In this document: positions 19,200 to 29,639 of the stretch, in pieces
Layout: every line of letters starts with the position of its first letter
Position numbering within the stretch: position 1 is the first letter of the stretch
DNA from: Okeania sp. KiyG1
Lineage (GTDB): Bacteria > Cyanobacteriota > Cyanobacteriia > Cyanobacteriales > Microcoleaceae
Assembly: GCF_014132355.1 (NCBI RefSeq)
Contig: NZ_BLZO01000187.1
Span: 164,416 to 228,415, forward strand
DNA length: 64,000 nucleotides
Reading direction: 5' to 3'
Translations under genes and position numbers: made by a program
The notes under the pieces: model-generated
The model's input: only the letters and a program-made list of their open reading frames with translations
Databases searched by the model: none
Told to the model about the DNA's origin: nothing

Positions 19200-22100
19200 T
19201 TAATACTCATCTTCCGCCCATTCTGTAACAGGCAGAATTGAAATAGCAGCACCTGGTTCACTATTGGCAACTGTTTTGAGAGTCTCTGCCAGCCAGTAGA
19301 ATAATTCACGGAATTTCAAACTATTGAGCAACTTAGGTGGTGTGTTTAAAGGAGCAATTTCTCCCAAGCTAATCATATCTGCTCCTTGAACAGCAACTAC
19401 AAAAAAGTTGAGTTTATTCATTTCTACAGCTTGTCTTATACGCTGTGCCGATTTTTGCCAATTGTCAGTTGGGGGGCTACCTATAATCAAAAATACCCAG
19501 GGTTTTTTAGAATTCTGATAATTTTCTATTTCCTCTAATGCTAAGTCAATTCCTTTGCCTATGGTAGTTGTACCTTCGGCTTTCAGGGAAGATGGAACAA
19601 ATTTATCCATACTGACAAATTCTTGAACTGTTCGTCCGTTACTATTACAGGTAATGATGGCTAACTCTATATTCTGGGATGTGTCAGTGTTGGGTTCAAA
19701 TTCTCGTTTAAAAGAAGTAATTCCAGCATTTAAGGAATCTATACGCTGACCATACATTGAACTAGATGTATCCAATAGCAAGACGACTGGAATCTTAGGT
19801 TTAGCTGATAAACTTTTCTGTTCTTGGTTTTGGGAAAGATAATTTTTTGTGCCTGCAGTGGAAAGTAATGGTGTCGATGTTCCTGGATTAAGGCGATTTC
19901 TCAGTGCTTCTAAATGATCTAATTGCAATAACTGAAAATAATTTGATGTTGGATCTCCAGAACTACTATTGCCACTTCCAGTCATCATAATTTGAGGATA
20001 ATTGATTTCCATTTGAGCCATTGCATCCGCCCATTTTCCTTGTGTTTCTATTTGGGTATAAAGTTCAGGACTAAGAGCATTAACCCTGGCACGAAAAGCA
20101 TTTATATCTATTTCAGCAAATTTTTTCCTGCGATTTATTTCATCATCGGTATGCAGTTTATTTGCCTTTACTATTGCCTCCTGTTCCGCAAAATGAGCTT
20201 CGCCTTTCTTTTTAGCAATATATACGTCTGTCTCAGCCTGAGTTCGTTTTTCTAGAGCTTTTGTTTCTTCCTTTGTTTGAACCAGTTGTTGGTTTATTTC
20301 TTCAGTTCGTTTTTTTTCCTCAGCCAACTTAGCCTCTTCTTTAGTTTTGATTTGTTCTTGTTTTAAATCTTCTAATTCTTGCCTGCGTTTATCTAAATCC
20401 TCTGGTAAATCAATTGCATTAATATATGTGCCCTCTCCTTCCACACCATTTTTCTTAAGAACATCCTCAATATAAGCTTGAGCTGCATCTTGAGAATTAA
20501 CTATTGTTTCTTGAAACTGAATCGCTGTTTTACCAGTAGCAGCTTGTTTAAAGTGACCTTCAACAACTCCGGTTAATACACGAACCACAAGATTTCTAAT
20601 AGCCGGATATTTCTTAATAGTTTTACCATCATCCATTGTTATTTTTTCTACTTCTGCTACTTGCGCTCCAATTTGGCAAACCATCTTCGGTGCATTTTCA
20701 GGAGCAATACGAATCATCTGGGTAAACTGAACTTGGAATTCACGGCCATCGGATGAAGTTAGCTTCAATATTTTGAGCTTGGCGTCATAATTCAAAGGAT
20801 GTTTTTCTTCATCTGACCAATTCAGTATGATTTGAGTAGTTGGCACTAACTGCACTTTTTTAATTCTGGTGTTAATAGGGTAGTCACCAACCAGAAGAGG
20901 TTTTTTTTCAACCCCCTGGTATCCTCCTGGAACTAATTGGTATGTAGATTTATTCTCATCAACAGATGTATTCTGATTATCATCATTTTTGTCATACTTT
21001 TTCCCAACATAAGAGATAACAACTCCCACCTCTTCATTCTCAATTCTAGTTATTGGTACTTGTTCAACTTCAACAAACCAAGGATTTAGTTTCCATTCTC
21101 CTTCTTTGATAACCTCTTCTTGTAATCCTATATATCCTCCTAAATCTAGGAATTTTTGTGCATTTTGATAATTATCATGTCCCTCAATGATCGGTCCGGC
21201 AATTACATCTTTAGGGAGTGTTTTCCCCACATTTGTTGTCACAATACCAATTTTACCAGAGCTAATTTTGTAAATTTTTAGTTTCTTTGGTTCTTCCTTA
21301 TATTCATTGGCATTTGCCGTCGTAATGACAGTAAAAAAATCGGTATTTATTTTATAGTCACCTTCACTCAAAATAGCAAGTTGCTTACCTTTTTGTCCTC
21401 CATTTTTCAGAAATGCTTCAGCATCTTGAAAATTATTACATTCCACCACTTTACCTAATGTTTGTTCATCAGACTTAGAAGCTCCTTCGTTGGCAATTAC
21501 CAGTCCTATTTCTCCTTGAGGAATCCTAATAATAGGAACTTTACGAATAGTGAATATTTCAGGATTAATGTAATAGGTTCCTGTTTCTAAAGTAGCAATT
21601 TGTTTACCTGCTTGCCCCCCATTATCAAAAAAGGCTTGTGCATCCTGAAAATTATTACAATCAACTTTCTTAGCAAAGTTTTTTCCCTCTTCTAGAGGCT
21701 TTCCATATTTTGTTTCTACTAACCCAATTTCTCCAGGACTAATTGTCGTAGCAGAGACTTTTTTAATCTTAAATATATCCGTGTTAATGTAATATTTACC
21801 TGCTCTTAGAGTAGCAAGTTGTTTACCAGCTTGACCCCCATTATCAAAGAAAGCTTGTGCATCCTGAAAATTATTACAATCAACTTTCTTAGCAAAGTTT
21901 TCTCCCTGTTCTAGAGGCTTTCCATCTTGCGTTTCTACTAAGCCTATTTCTTCTGCAGAAATATAAGTAATAGGAACTTTACAAATCCTAAATAGTTCGG
22001 TATTAATTTGATAGGTTCCTTCCGTTAAAATAGCAAGTTGGTTACCTCTCTGACCTCCTTTTCGGATAAACTCACTTCCATCCTGAAAGTCATCACAATC

Positions 22101-22831
22101 AACCACTTTTTCAAAGCTTTCTCCTGGTTTTAAAGAGACTCCATCTTTAGCTTCTACTAAACCTATTTCTTCTGTTCCAATTGATAATTGTTCGACTGGA
22201 GTAATCTTAAATAGGTCAGTATTAATTTTGTAAGTTCCTGGCAGTAAAATATCTATTTGTTTGCCAACTTGACCTCCATTATCAAAGAAGGCTTGCGCAT
22301 CCTGAAAATTATTACAATTAACTTTATGACCAAAATTTTTACCAGGTTTTAAAGGAGAGCCATCTTGAGCTTCTACTAATCCTATTTGATGGGCTTCAAT
22401 TCTAGTAACTTTAACTTTCCGACACTTAAACATTTCTGTATTGATTTGATAAGTACCATTGGTTAAAATTGCTCGTTGTTTGCCTATTTGACCTCCATTA
22501 TTAAAAAAGCTTCTATATCTTGAAAGTTATTACAATCAACTACTTTCCCAAAGTTTTGTCCTAGTTCAAGAGGATTACCATCCTTAGCTTCTACTAATCC
22601 AATTTCTTCTTGACTAATACTTATAACTGGTACTCTAGTAATCGTATACTGCCCAGGAAAATATCCAAAATGCGGTCCTGGTTCAAGAATTTTAGCTTGA
22701 ATGCCTGGTTCTCCATTCAAAGCAATAATTCGACCAGGAGGAAGGCGAAGGGAAAGATTTCGAGCCCATTTTTTGTTAACTATTCCAATTTCATTATTTT
22801 CAATCAAAATAAATCCAGTCAACTTCGGCAT
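19200..22831 (-). CDS. Giant SPFH/flotillin-like protein with C-terminal vWA domain, one frameshift
   Basis: About 1210 residues once a missing base in an A/T run at 22503-22508 is restored (pieces 22831-22484 and 22433-19200). The N-terminus PKLTGFILIENNEIGIVNKKW is typical of bacterial SPFH (Band-7) proteins. Then come about eight ~70-residue beta-rich modules (EIGLVEAKDG...CNNFQDAQAF..GGQ.GKQ....GTYKINT), the core SPFH part (TTQIILNWSDEEKHPL to GTYINAIDLPEDL), a coiled coil rich in E/K/Q (~680-790 of the long frame), and a vWA domain in the last ~200 residues (LLLDTSSSMYG). The MIDAS third motif is LIIGSPPTD, lacking the usual Asp. It is probably a membrane-associated oligomeric scaffold. 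Last gene of the vWA/kinase cluster. Confidence 0.85.
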
Positions 22832-23362
22832 TTTAGTTCTCCAAACAAAGAAAATTAGGACATAAGTATTCAGGTGCTGGGGTTGACAAATAATTATATC
22901 TATGTATTTATCGCTTTCCAGAAACCTTTTAGTCTCATTTATAGATTTTTTTAGTATCCATTAGATACAGTTTTCAGTTCTGAAACACTGAATCTGGACA
23001 AAATGAAGAATAATGTAACCTCAAGACCTGAGTGCTTACATTAAGACAACACTACCTATGAGCACAATTACGAAAATTAGTATCATAATTTTTCCTAGTA
23101 AATCCTGCTATAACTAGGGTGAGAATGAAATTTTAAAAAGCTTCTGAGTTTCTGATGAGTTTCCGAGTAATTAGAGTTGAATAATTTATAATTTAAGGCT
23201 TTGATGGAGTAGTATCTTCATTGAGAAATACTATAAAAGTATCCTCTATCAATGTCTGTGTTTGAGATTTATTTGCCAAAATTAAAAGAAGTAATAGTAG
23301 CCATTATAAGGAAGATGGCTAATTTTCTTAGCATTAGCTGATATTTCATTTTTTGTTATTCA
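22832..23362. other. Non-coding gap inside the vWA/kinase cluster
   Basis: 531 bp of AT-rich DNA without a recognisable gene or repeat. The size suggests that the SPFH gene has its own promoter. Confidence 0.5.
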
Positions 23363-24443
23363 TTAATAGGCTTGATTTACAAGTTTAAATAAACGCGGGA
23401 AAAGACACTTAAAAGTTTCTTGCCAGCTTCTCCAACTTATTTCGTTAGTATTTTGCTTTGGAAAGCTTAAAGAAGGAAGATGTCCTGGTTTTGCATTTCT
23501 AGAAAAATCCAAGTTATCATACCTTTCGATCCAGCTTCTCCCGTCAGACCAACCTACTCTTGTAGCAAATTTCTCTCGGTAAATTTTTAATTCAAATGGC
23601 TTCTGCTTTCCCCAACATTCATCCCAAATTTTTGCTTGAATACTAAAGCCGAAACGATCGTTACTGTATTCTAGCCAGAGTCGATCTATGGTTTTTAAGG
23701 CTTCATCAGGTATTTTGTTAATATCTTTTTGTTCTAACCATGTTATTCTTTCTCTATCGTTAGGAATTTCAATACTGTCAGCAATTTCCATCATTAATCT
23801 CATTGTTTCTAGATCGGCTTTTTTCCACTGTTCATTTGCTAGATATTCTTCTAAATTTTTATAGATTGGGTATAAAATTTGGTTAGTATTATCAGTAGAC
23901 ATCTCCGAAAATGCCGATTCGTGAACAGCAGTATCAGGATGTGAAGAGCTTTTCTGGAAATGTTTAGTTGAATTTTCTGGGGTAGGGGGATTACATTGAG
24001 AATTCTTTCTTAGTAATTGAGGTATTAAGTTCTTTGGTATTCCTGCTATCTCAATTGGAGGATATGGATGTTGATCTTCTCCTCCTACTGGTTTGGGGGG
24101 ATAATTAGTTTTTTCTAGTTCTAATTTATCCCTAATTTCTTTTAACAAAGTAAAGCCTTTGTTTTCCTCATATAATTTACTAAAAATTTTTGATAATTCA
24201 TCTAAACTTAGAGCTTCGCATCGACTTAAAAATTCAGGTATAATTACTGACAGAGGTTCATAGATATTCAAATTTGCAATATTAAACCCTCCCAGTTTTA
24301 TAACATTTATCAACAGTCTGGGATTACTACCATAAAATCGTGAAAGTTTATTAATGATTTCTTCGTAAATATCTTCATTTTCACCGATTTTCCGTCTCTC
24401 TTTTAATCTCTTCTAGAATTTCTGGAAATGATAAACTAGCCAT
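23363..24443 (-). CDS. Adaptor-domain protein with C-terminal GUN4 domain, one frameshift
   Basis: About 359 residues if the frame is repaired near 24401-24404; the ATG at 24443 gives MASLSFPEILEEI, and the long open part starts at 24313. Residues ~20-110 are a helical domain (LSRFYGSNPRLL, SVIIPEFLSRCEAL, EENKGFTLLKEI) that also occurs in the next gene upstream. After a low-complexity linker comes a GUN4 domain: LANEQWKKADLETMRLM, IDRLWLEYSNDRFGFSIQ, RVGWSDGRSWI and KPGHLPSL. GUN4 binds porphyrins and stimulates Mg-chelatase; in cyanobacteria the domain is often reused in signalling proteins. The 10 bp spacing to the upstream gene indicates co-transcription. Sensing by GUN4 is inference. Confidence 0.8.
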
Positions 24444-24453
24444 AAATATTGTC

Positions 24454-25092
24454 TCATCCCCCTATTTGATTAATAACTTGTTCTTGAAGTATTAAGCTTT
24501 TTTCCTTTAAACGTTTACTACCTTTATTTTTTTGACTTAAAGTATTAAATATTTGAAGTTGTTGCTTTAATTCCTGAGCAGAACACCTGGTTAAAAAGTC
24601 ATAAATAATAACTGGTAAAGCTTCATTATGGCGAAGTTCTTCCACAGGAAAATTAGTAGAAATATGTCTTAAAAAAAGTCGGGAATCTGTCTTATAAAAT
24701 TTGCAAAGCTCATCAGCTAAAACTTCATCTGTAATCAACCCACTTGTTTCTAACTTTTCCCGATATGGTTCCATCAAAAAAGGAAGGTTTTCTTCTAAAT
24801 CTGGACTAGATAGTAATTTCCTGTTTTGAGCCAGAATAGAAAAACAAATTTCCATTCCCAAGATAAATTGTTCCCTTAATTCCTTTATATCGGTTCTAGC
24901 TTCAAATATTTCTCCAAGAGTTTCACGACTCACGTTTTGCACTTCGTTAATCATTGCATCTAATTCAGCTTGACGCTTTTCTGTTTGTTCATCTTCATAG
25001 AGACTAAGAACACCTTCAAAAGGAGCGGCTAGAGGACCAGCAAATACACGAACTGCCTTAGCTGAAGCTTTCAGATAGTTTACCATTATCAA
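24454..25092 (-). CDS. Helical protein with adaptor-like C-terminal domain
   Basis: 212 residues, no transmembrane segment except a mild hydrophobic start (VFAGPLAAPFEGVLSLY). Residues ~35-75 look like a coiled coil (EDEQTEKRQAELDAMINEVQ). The last ~85 residues (LCKFYKTDSRLFLRHI, LPVIIYDFLTRCSAQEL, SQKNKGSKRLKEK) match the N-terminal domain of the GUN4 protein encoded 10 bp downstream, so both probably dock to a common partner or to each other. The function is unknown; the sequence is all helical and polar. Start at 25092; an internal ATG two codons later is equally possible. Sits between the kinase and GUN4 genes. Confidence 0.7.
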   Translation of the reverse strand: MIMVNYLKASAKAVRVFAGPLAAPFEGVLSLYEDEQTEKRQAELDAMINEVQNVSRETLGEIFEARTDIKELREQFILGMEICFSILAQNRKLLSSPDLEENLPFLMEPYREKLETSGLITDEVLADELCKFYKTDSRLFLRHISTNFPVEELRHNEALPVIIYDFLTRCSAQELKQQLQIFNTLSQKNKGSKRLKEKSLILQEQVINQIGG

Positions 25093-25156
25093 ATACCTAA
25101 TTGTTTTAACTGTTTTATTCTCAATAATAACTATTATTTTTAGCTATTTATTTTCT

Positions 25157-26266
25157 TTAAATTTTCACATCTTTTCTCTTAAAATTTTCCCTTTTGAACC
25201 AGCCAACTTTAATTAGCCATAATATTGCGGGTGAACCTTGAGGAACAAATATATCAGAACCTATTTTCTGTTTTCTTTCACACCAGTAACATTTTCCATA
25301 ACTTTTTGCATAATAATGTGCTGCCTCAGTAGAACAGAGACCTAAATTTTTTATCGCCTCATCAAGTGCCTTCACCCAGTCCTCTGCACTTGGTCGATTA
25401 TTCGGATTATTATGTCCGTCATCAAAACATTGATAAAAACATTGTTGAAGTTGAAAATGTAAAATTTCTAAAGGCATTGATAGTTTTCCTGGACGGAGTT
25501 GAGAATTGATTCCATAGATCCAATTTCCCTCTTGGATTAGTTTGTTAATATTAGGTGGATTTCCCTCTCCTATCCATTGCCCAGAAAAAGGATGGTAGGC
25601 AAATAGTAAAAGCCAAATAATAACAGTTAAGGCAAAACGATCTTGAAGCTCAGAACGTGCCACATTTTGCACAACTTCTCCTAAATCTTCTGGTGCAGTA
25701 TATTCTCCAGAAGTTACCGGACAGAGATAAGTTTTTCCCGTGTCTGAGTCAAAAACTTGAAATGAGTCTGTATCAATAATAGAAACAAATCCTTGCTCAT
25801 TAACTAGCAGGTTATCTGGTTTTAGGTCACCAATTACATATTTTTGAGCGTGTAAATATTGGATTATTGATGCAAAAATCAAGGCGATTTGATGCAACTT
25901 GTACCAGGTAAATTTAGGAAAATTTTCTTTTCTTTTGCGAGGATTATAAGCATTAATTATTGGCAGACTTTTTTTGATTTCAGGCATAATAAATCCACAG
26001 CACTGATTATCAGAATCTATTAGTAAATCTTTTGGCCAAGCAATTGCAATACGATCGTCAGAAGAAAGATTTTGAGGTGAGCTTTTCAGCATTACCTTCA
26101 GTTTATTAACCTTTTCTCGGCTAATTGAATTATCATAAATTTTAGCTAGAAAACCTACCTTATTAGTTCGATAAATCTTGGCTTCTCCACCACGACCAAT
26201 TTCTTGATGAAGCTCAATTCGCTCTTGATTATTTAGAGTTTGAATACTAACCATAATGCGAAGCAA
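25157..26266 (-). CDS. Protein kinase, YegI/TerY-P type
   Basis: 369 residues. Glycine loop IGRGGEAKIY (23-32), Lys42 in FLAKIY, catalytic loop YVIGDLKPDNLLV (Asp147; the usual HRD is GD), metal loop IIDTDSFQV (DTD instead of DFG) and GEYTAPEDLG. The GDxxPxN/DTDSF pattern is that of the kinases paired with TerY-like vWA proteins in stress and conflict modules. The C-terminal YGKCYWCERKQKIGS has only two cysteines, perhaps half a zinc ribbon. It lies 70 bp downstream of the vWA gene on the same strand. The start may be the second ATG (26254, MVSIQTL). Targets are unknown; the neighbours are natural candidates. Confidence 0.85.
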   Translation of the reverse strand: MLRIMVSIQTLNNQERIELHQEIGRGGEAKIYRTNKVGFLAKIYDNSISREKVNKLKVMLKSSPQNLSSDDRIAIAWPKDLLIDSDNQCCGFIMPEIKKSLPIINAYNPRKRKENFPKFTWYKLHQIALIFASIIQYLHAQKYVIGDLKPDNLLVNEQGFVSIIDTDSFQVFDSDTGKTYLCPVTSGEYTAPEDLGEVVQNVARSELQDRFALTVIIWLLLFAYHPFSGQWIGEGNPPNINKLIQEGNWIYGINSQLRPGKLSMPLEILHFQLQQCFYQCFDDGHNNPNNRPSAEDWVKALDEAIKNLGLCSTEAAHYYAKSYGKCYWCERKQKIGSDIFVPQGSPAILWLIKVGWFKRENFKRKDVKI

Positions 26267-26336
26267 AGTATATAGACATTTTTACCCGTGAGAAAAACTG
26301 TCATCCTTTTTTCCAATTTATTTACAAACATTATTT

Positions 26337-27002
26337 CTATGCTCGAACCTGTGCCCATCCATCAATAGGAGGCAAATTAATTTTGTCATCAACTTGACTT
26401 GTAGAAACTCTTGTCAACGAAGCAGAAAGCCAACTAAACAATTCTTGAAATTTTAATCCATCAAGCATAACGGGTGGAGTATTAGGATGAGCGATATTCC
26501 TGAGAAAATTCAGGTTAGCACCTTGAACTCCCACTATAAAAAAGCTAAGTTTTCGCTCGTCAACAGCTTTTTTCACAAGTTTAGCTGCTTCCTCCCATTT
26601 ATCTGTGGGAATACCATCTGTAATTAAGAATACCCAAGGTTGATAATAGGAAATGCCGTATTCTTTATAGATAGATTTGCGAGCTTCTAGCTTATTAAGT
26701 GCTAAATCAATTCCTTCTCCCATAGCAGTTGAGCCAGATGCTATTAGTTTTGGTGGAATGAATTGGTCAATGGTAACAAAGTTTTGAACCATTTCCGCTG
26801 AATTATTAAAAGTGATAATGGCCACTTCAACCCTCAGAGATGCGATGGTATCCTTTTCAACTTCCTGTTTAAAAGCAGCTATTCCGCTATTTAATTTTTG
26901 AATTCGCTCCCCCGACATTGACTTAGATGTATCTAGAAGTAGGATAACTGGGCAGCGTGGTTCAGGATTGTCAGGAAAGTTAATGTCTTCTTCTAGAGTC
27001 AT
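26337..27002 (-). CDS. TerY-like vWA domain protein
   Basis: 221 residues, a stand-alone vWA domain. The MIDAS is complete: DTSKSMSG (Asp24, Ser26, Ser28), SGSTAMG (Thr92) and LITDGIPTD (Asp129). The vWA domain of the SPFH protein is closely similar throughout (LNSGIAAFK/LNAGITSFK, HPNTPPVMLDGLKFQELF/APLNTPPKLLNSLKFRELF), and both end with a proline-hydrophobic-W motif (LPPIDGWAQ / ILPVTEWAED). The TerY family pairs with a kinase and a PP2C phosphatase; the kinase is next, but no PP2C is visible. It is the first gene of the cluster, 416 bp from glgX. Probably cytoplasmic. Confidence 0.88.
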   Translation of the reverse strand: MTLEEDINFPDNPEPRCPVILLLDTSKSMSGERIQKLNSGIAAFKQEVEKDTIASLRVEVAIITFNNSAEMVQNFVTIDQFIPPKLIASGSTAMGEGIDLALNKLEARKSIYKEYGISYYQPWVFLITDGIPTDKWEEAAKLVKKAVDERKLSFFIVGVQGANLNFLRNIAHPNTPPVMLDGLKFQELFSWLSASLTRVSTSQVDDKINLPPIDGWAQVRA

Positions 27003-27418
27003 ACTATTGATATCTCCTTACGCTAGTGAATTATCGTTTATTCATTAAGTAGCTGTGCCAAATTAATTGGATATAAATGTACCTAAAAAACTTGGTTCAC
27101 AAGGGGTAAATATATAATCTCAGAACAAACTCAGAGACTTTCCTTTTCACTACAATAGTCTTGGGAAAGTTTCAGGGAAGTTTTTCCACTTAAACACCCA
27201 AACAGGGATTTTTTTACAAAAGTTAACGATTAGATGTTTAGTAGCTTGTGTATCTCCAAACTTTATTCTTTATACTAAATAGCATCCAATATAAAATCCC
27301 CATTTTGCCATCTCTTTTTTTGCCATCTCTTTGTTAGGATTTATTTAAAGAAGTTTTCTTTATTATACCAAAATGATAAATTCCTAAAATCAAGATATAC
27401 TTGGAAGTTTCTTCAACT
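27003..27418. other. Non-coding gap upstream of the vWA gene
   Basis: 416 bp, AT-rich, with a twice repeated tttgccatctct; likely holds the promoter of the cluster and the end of glgX. No gene seen. Confidence 0.5.
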
Positions 27419-29542
27419 TCATAAACGCTGTAAAACAACAATTGAACGTTCCATAACAGGAATAGGAACCTCACCTTGATATTGCTTACCATTTTCCACA
27501 AAACGAGACTTACTCGTATCAACAATAACCATCCAATTTCTATCCTGAAACTTAGGAGGAATTGTAAACTCTATTAATTCATAATGAGCATTAAAAAAGA
27601 TCATAAAACAATCATCAATAATCCTTTCCCCACGCTCGCCACTAGCAGGAATTTCCTCTCCATTTAAAAAGATACCAATAGATTTAGCAAAATCAATATT
27701 CCATTGTTCTTCAGTCATTTCTCCACCATCGGGATTATACCAACCTATATCACTCACATCCGAACCATGAATAGCACGACCTTCAAACCATTTACGTCTA
27801 TGAAATACTGGATGTTGACAACGGAAATAAATTAATTGTCGAGTAAAATCTAATAAATCTGAATTTTCTACTTGTAAATTCCAATCCAACCAAGAAATTT
27901 CATTATCCTGACAATAGGCATTATTATTACCTTTTTGCGACCGCCCAAATTCATCTCCACCTAATAACATTGGTACGCCCTGAGACAACATTAAAGTCAC
28001 CAAAAAATTACGCCTTTGACGGTTCCTTAAATCCAACACTTCTTGGTCGTCAGTTTCTCCTTCCTCTCCAGAATTCCAAGAACGATTATGTTCCTCTCCA
28101 TCATTATTATCTTCCCCATTTGCCCCATTATGTTTTTCGTTATAACTAACTAAATCATTCAAAGTAAAACCATCATGAGCAGTTACAAAATTAATACTCG
28201 CATGAGGCAACCTACCATTAGAAGCATATAAGTCAGAACTACCCGTAAAACGATAAGCAAATTCAGCTAATGTTTCCTCTTCTCCTCGCCAAAAATCTCT
28301 AACTGCATCTCTATATTTACCATTCCATTCTGACCACAATAGAGGAAAATTACCAACTTGATAACCACCTTCTCCCACATCCCAAGGTTCAGCAATTAAT
28401 TTCACATTGGAAATAACTGGGTCTTGATGAACAATATCAAAGAAAGCTGCCAAACTATCTACTTCATATAACTCTCGCGCCAAAGCAGAAGCTAGATCAA
28501 ATCGAAAACCATCAACGTGCATTTCCGTCACCCAGTAGCGCAGACTATCCATAATTAACTTCAATATTTGGGGGTGACGAACATTGAGAGAATTACCACA
28601 ACCAGTGAAGTCCATATAGTAGCGGGGGTCATCTTCTACTAGACGATAATAAGCAGCATTATCAATACCTCTAAAGGATAAAGTCGGACCGAAATGATTA
28701 CCTTCTCCTGTATGGTTATAAACCACATCCAATATCACCTCAATACCAGCCTTATGTAAAGCCTTGACCATTTGTTTAAATTCTCGAACTTGTTCCCCTG
28801 CTTTACCACTAGAGCTATAACCACAGTAAGGAGCAAAATAATTAATCGAGTCATAACCCCAGTAATTAGATAATTCCTTATCAACTAAATGTCCTGGGTA
28901 TCGGAGAAAATGATGAACTGGCATTAACTCTACTGCCGTAATACCTAGAGATTGGAGATAGGCGATCGCTTTTGGATGTGCCAACCCAGCATAAGTACCC
29001 CTCAGATTTTCTGGAATGTCAGGATGCAGTTTAGTAAACCCTCTGAGATGAATTTCATAAATTATTGTTTCGTGGTTGGCAATATTTAATAATTGGTCAT
29101 TTCCCCAATCAAAACTTTCATCAATTACCACAGCCTTTGGCATTAGATGAGCATCATCATCTAAGGTGCAGGCTAAATCTTTTTCTGGGTCATCCCAAGA
29201 ATAAGCAAATATTTCTTGACCATAGAGTATATCCCCATCAATTGCTTTTGCGTAAGGGTCAATTAGTAATTTATTGGCATTAAAACGATGACCTTGGGAT
29301 GGTTCGTAGGGGCCATGTACTCGAAATCCATATCTTTGACCTGGACCTATACCTGGTACATAGCTATGCCAGACAAAGTTACTAACTTCTGTCAGAGTGA
29401 AGCGTGTTTCTTTATTTTGCTTGTCAAATAGGCAAAGTTCAACCTTAGTAGCATTTTCAGAGAATATAGCGAAGTTAGTGCCTTTACCATCCCAGGAAGC
29501 TCCTAGAGGATATGGTTTTCCAGGCCAAAGGGGTACATACAT
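27419..29542 (-). CDS. glgX: Glycogen debranching enzyme, isoamylase type
   Basis: 707 residues, standard for GlgX. It hydrolyses alpha-1,6 branch points of glycogen to give linear maltodextrins. The N-terminal carbohydrate-binding domain (PYPLGASWDGKGTNFAIFS, residues 8-26) is followed by the GH13 barrel with IYEIHLRGFT, DVVYNHTGEGNH, VDGFRFDLASAL (nucleophile Asp), KLIAEPWDVG (acid Glu) and FVTAHDGFTLNDLVSYN. It starts at the ATG at 29542, MYVPLWPGKPYPLG. Same strand as treZ and treY. Its linear dextrins are the substrate of TreY, so the genes form a functional glycogen-to-trehalose set although the vWA/kinase cluster lies between. Confidence 0.95.
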   Translation of the reverse strand: MYVPLWPGKPYPLGASWDGKGTNFAIFSENATKVELCLFDKQNKETRFTLTEVSNFVWHSYVPGIGPGQRYGFRVHGPYEPSQGHRFNANKLLIDPYAKAIDGDILYGQEIFAYSWDDPEKDLACTLDDDAHLMPKAVVIDESFDWGNDQLLNIANHETIIYEIHLRGFTKLHPDIPENLRGTYAGLAHPKAIAYLQSLGITAVELMPVHHFLRYPGHLVDKELSNYWGYDSINYFAPYCGYSSSGKAGEQVREFKQMVKALHKAGIEVILDVVYNHTGEGNHFGPTLSFRGIDNAAYYRLVEDDPRYYMDFTGCGNSLNVRHPQILKLIMDSLRYWVTEMHVDGFRFDLASALARELYEVDSLAAFFDIVHQDPVISNVKLIAEPWDVGEGGYQVGNFPLLWSEWNGKYRDAVRDFWRGEEETLAEFAYRFTGSSDLYASNGRLPHASINFVTAHDGFTLNDLVSYNEKHNGANGEDNNDGEEHNRSWNSGEEGETDDQEVLDLRNRQRRNFLVTLMLSQGVPMLLGGDEFGRSQKGNNNAYCQDNEISWLDWNLQVENSDLLDFTRQLIYFRCQHPVFHRRKWFEGRAIHGSDVSDIGWYNPDGGEMTEEQWNIDFAKSIGIFLNGEEIPASGERGERIIDDCFMIFFNAHYELIEFTIPPKFQDRNWMVIVDTSKSRFVENGKQYQGEVPIPVMERSIVVLQRL

Positions 29543-29639
29543 AGATAAATTGAGAATTCTCCAGAATTAGAGGGATTTTTTTATATTTATAACAGCAAAC
29601 GGTGGGAGTTATCCAATGGGAGCCATCCATTGCGAGCCA

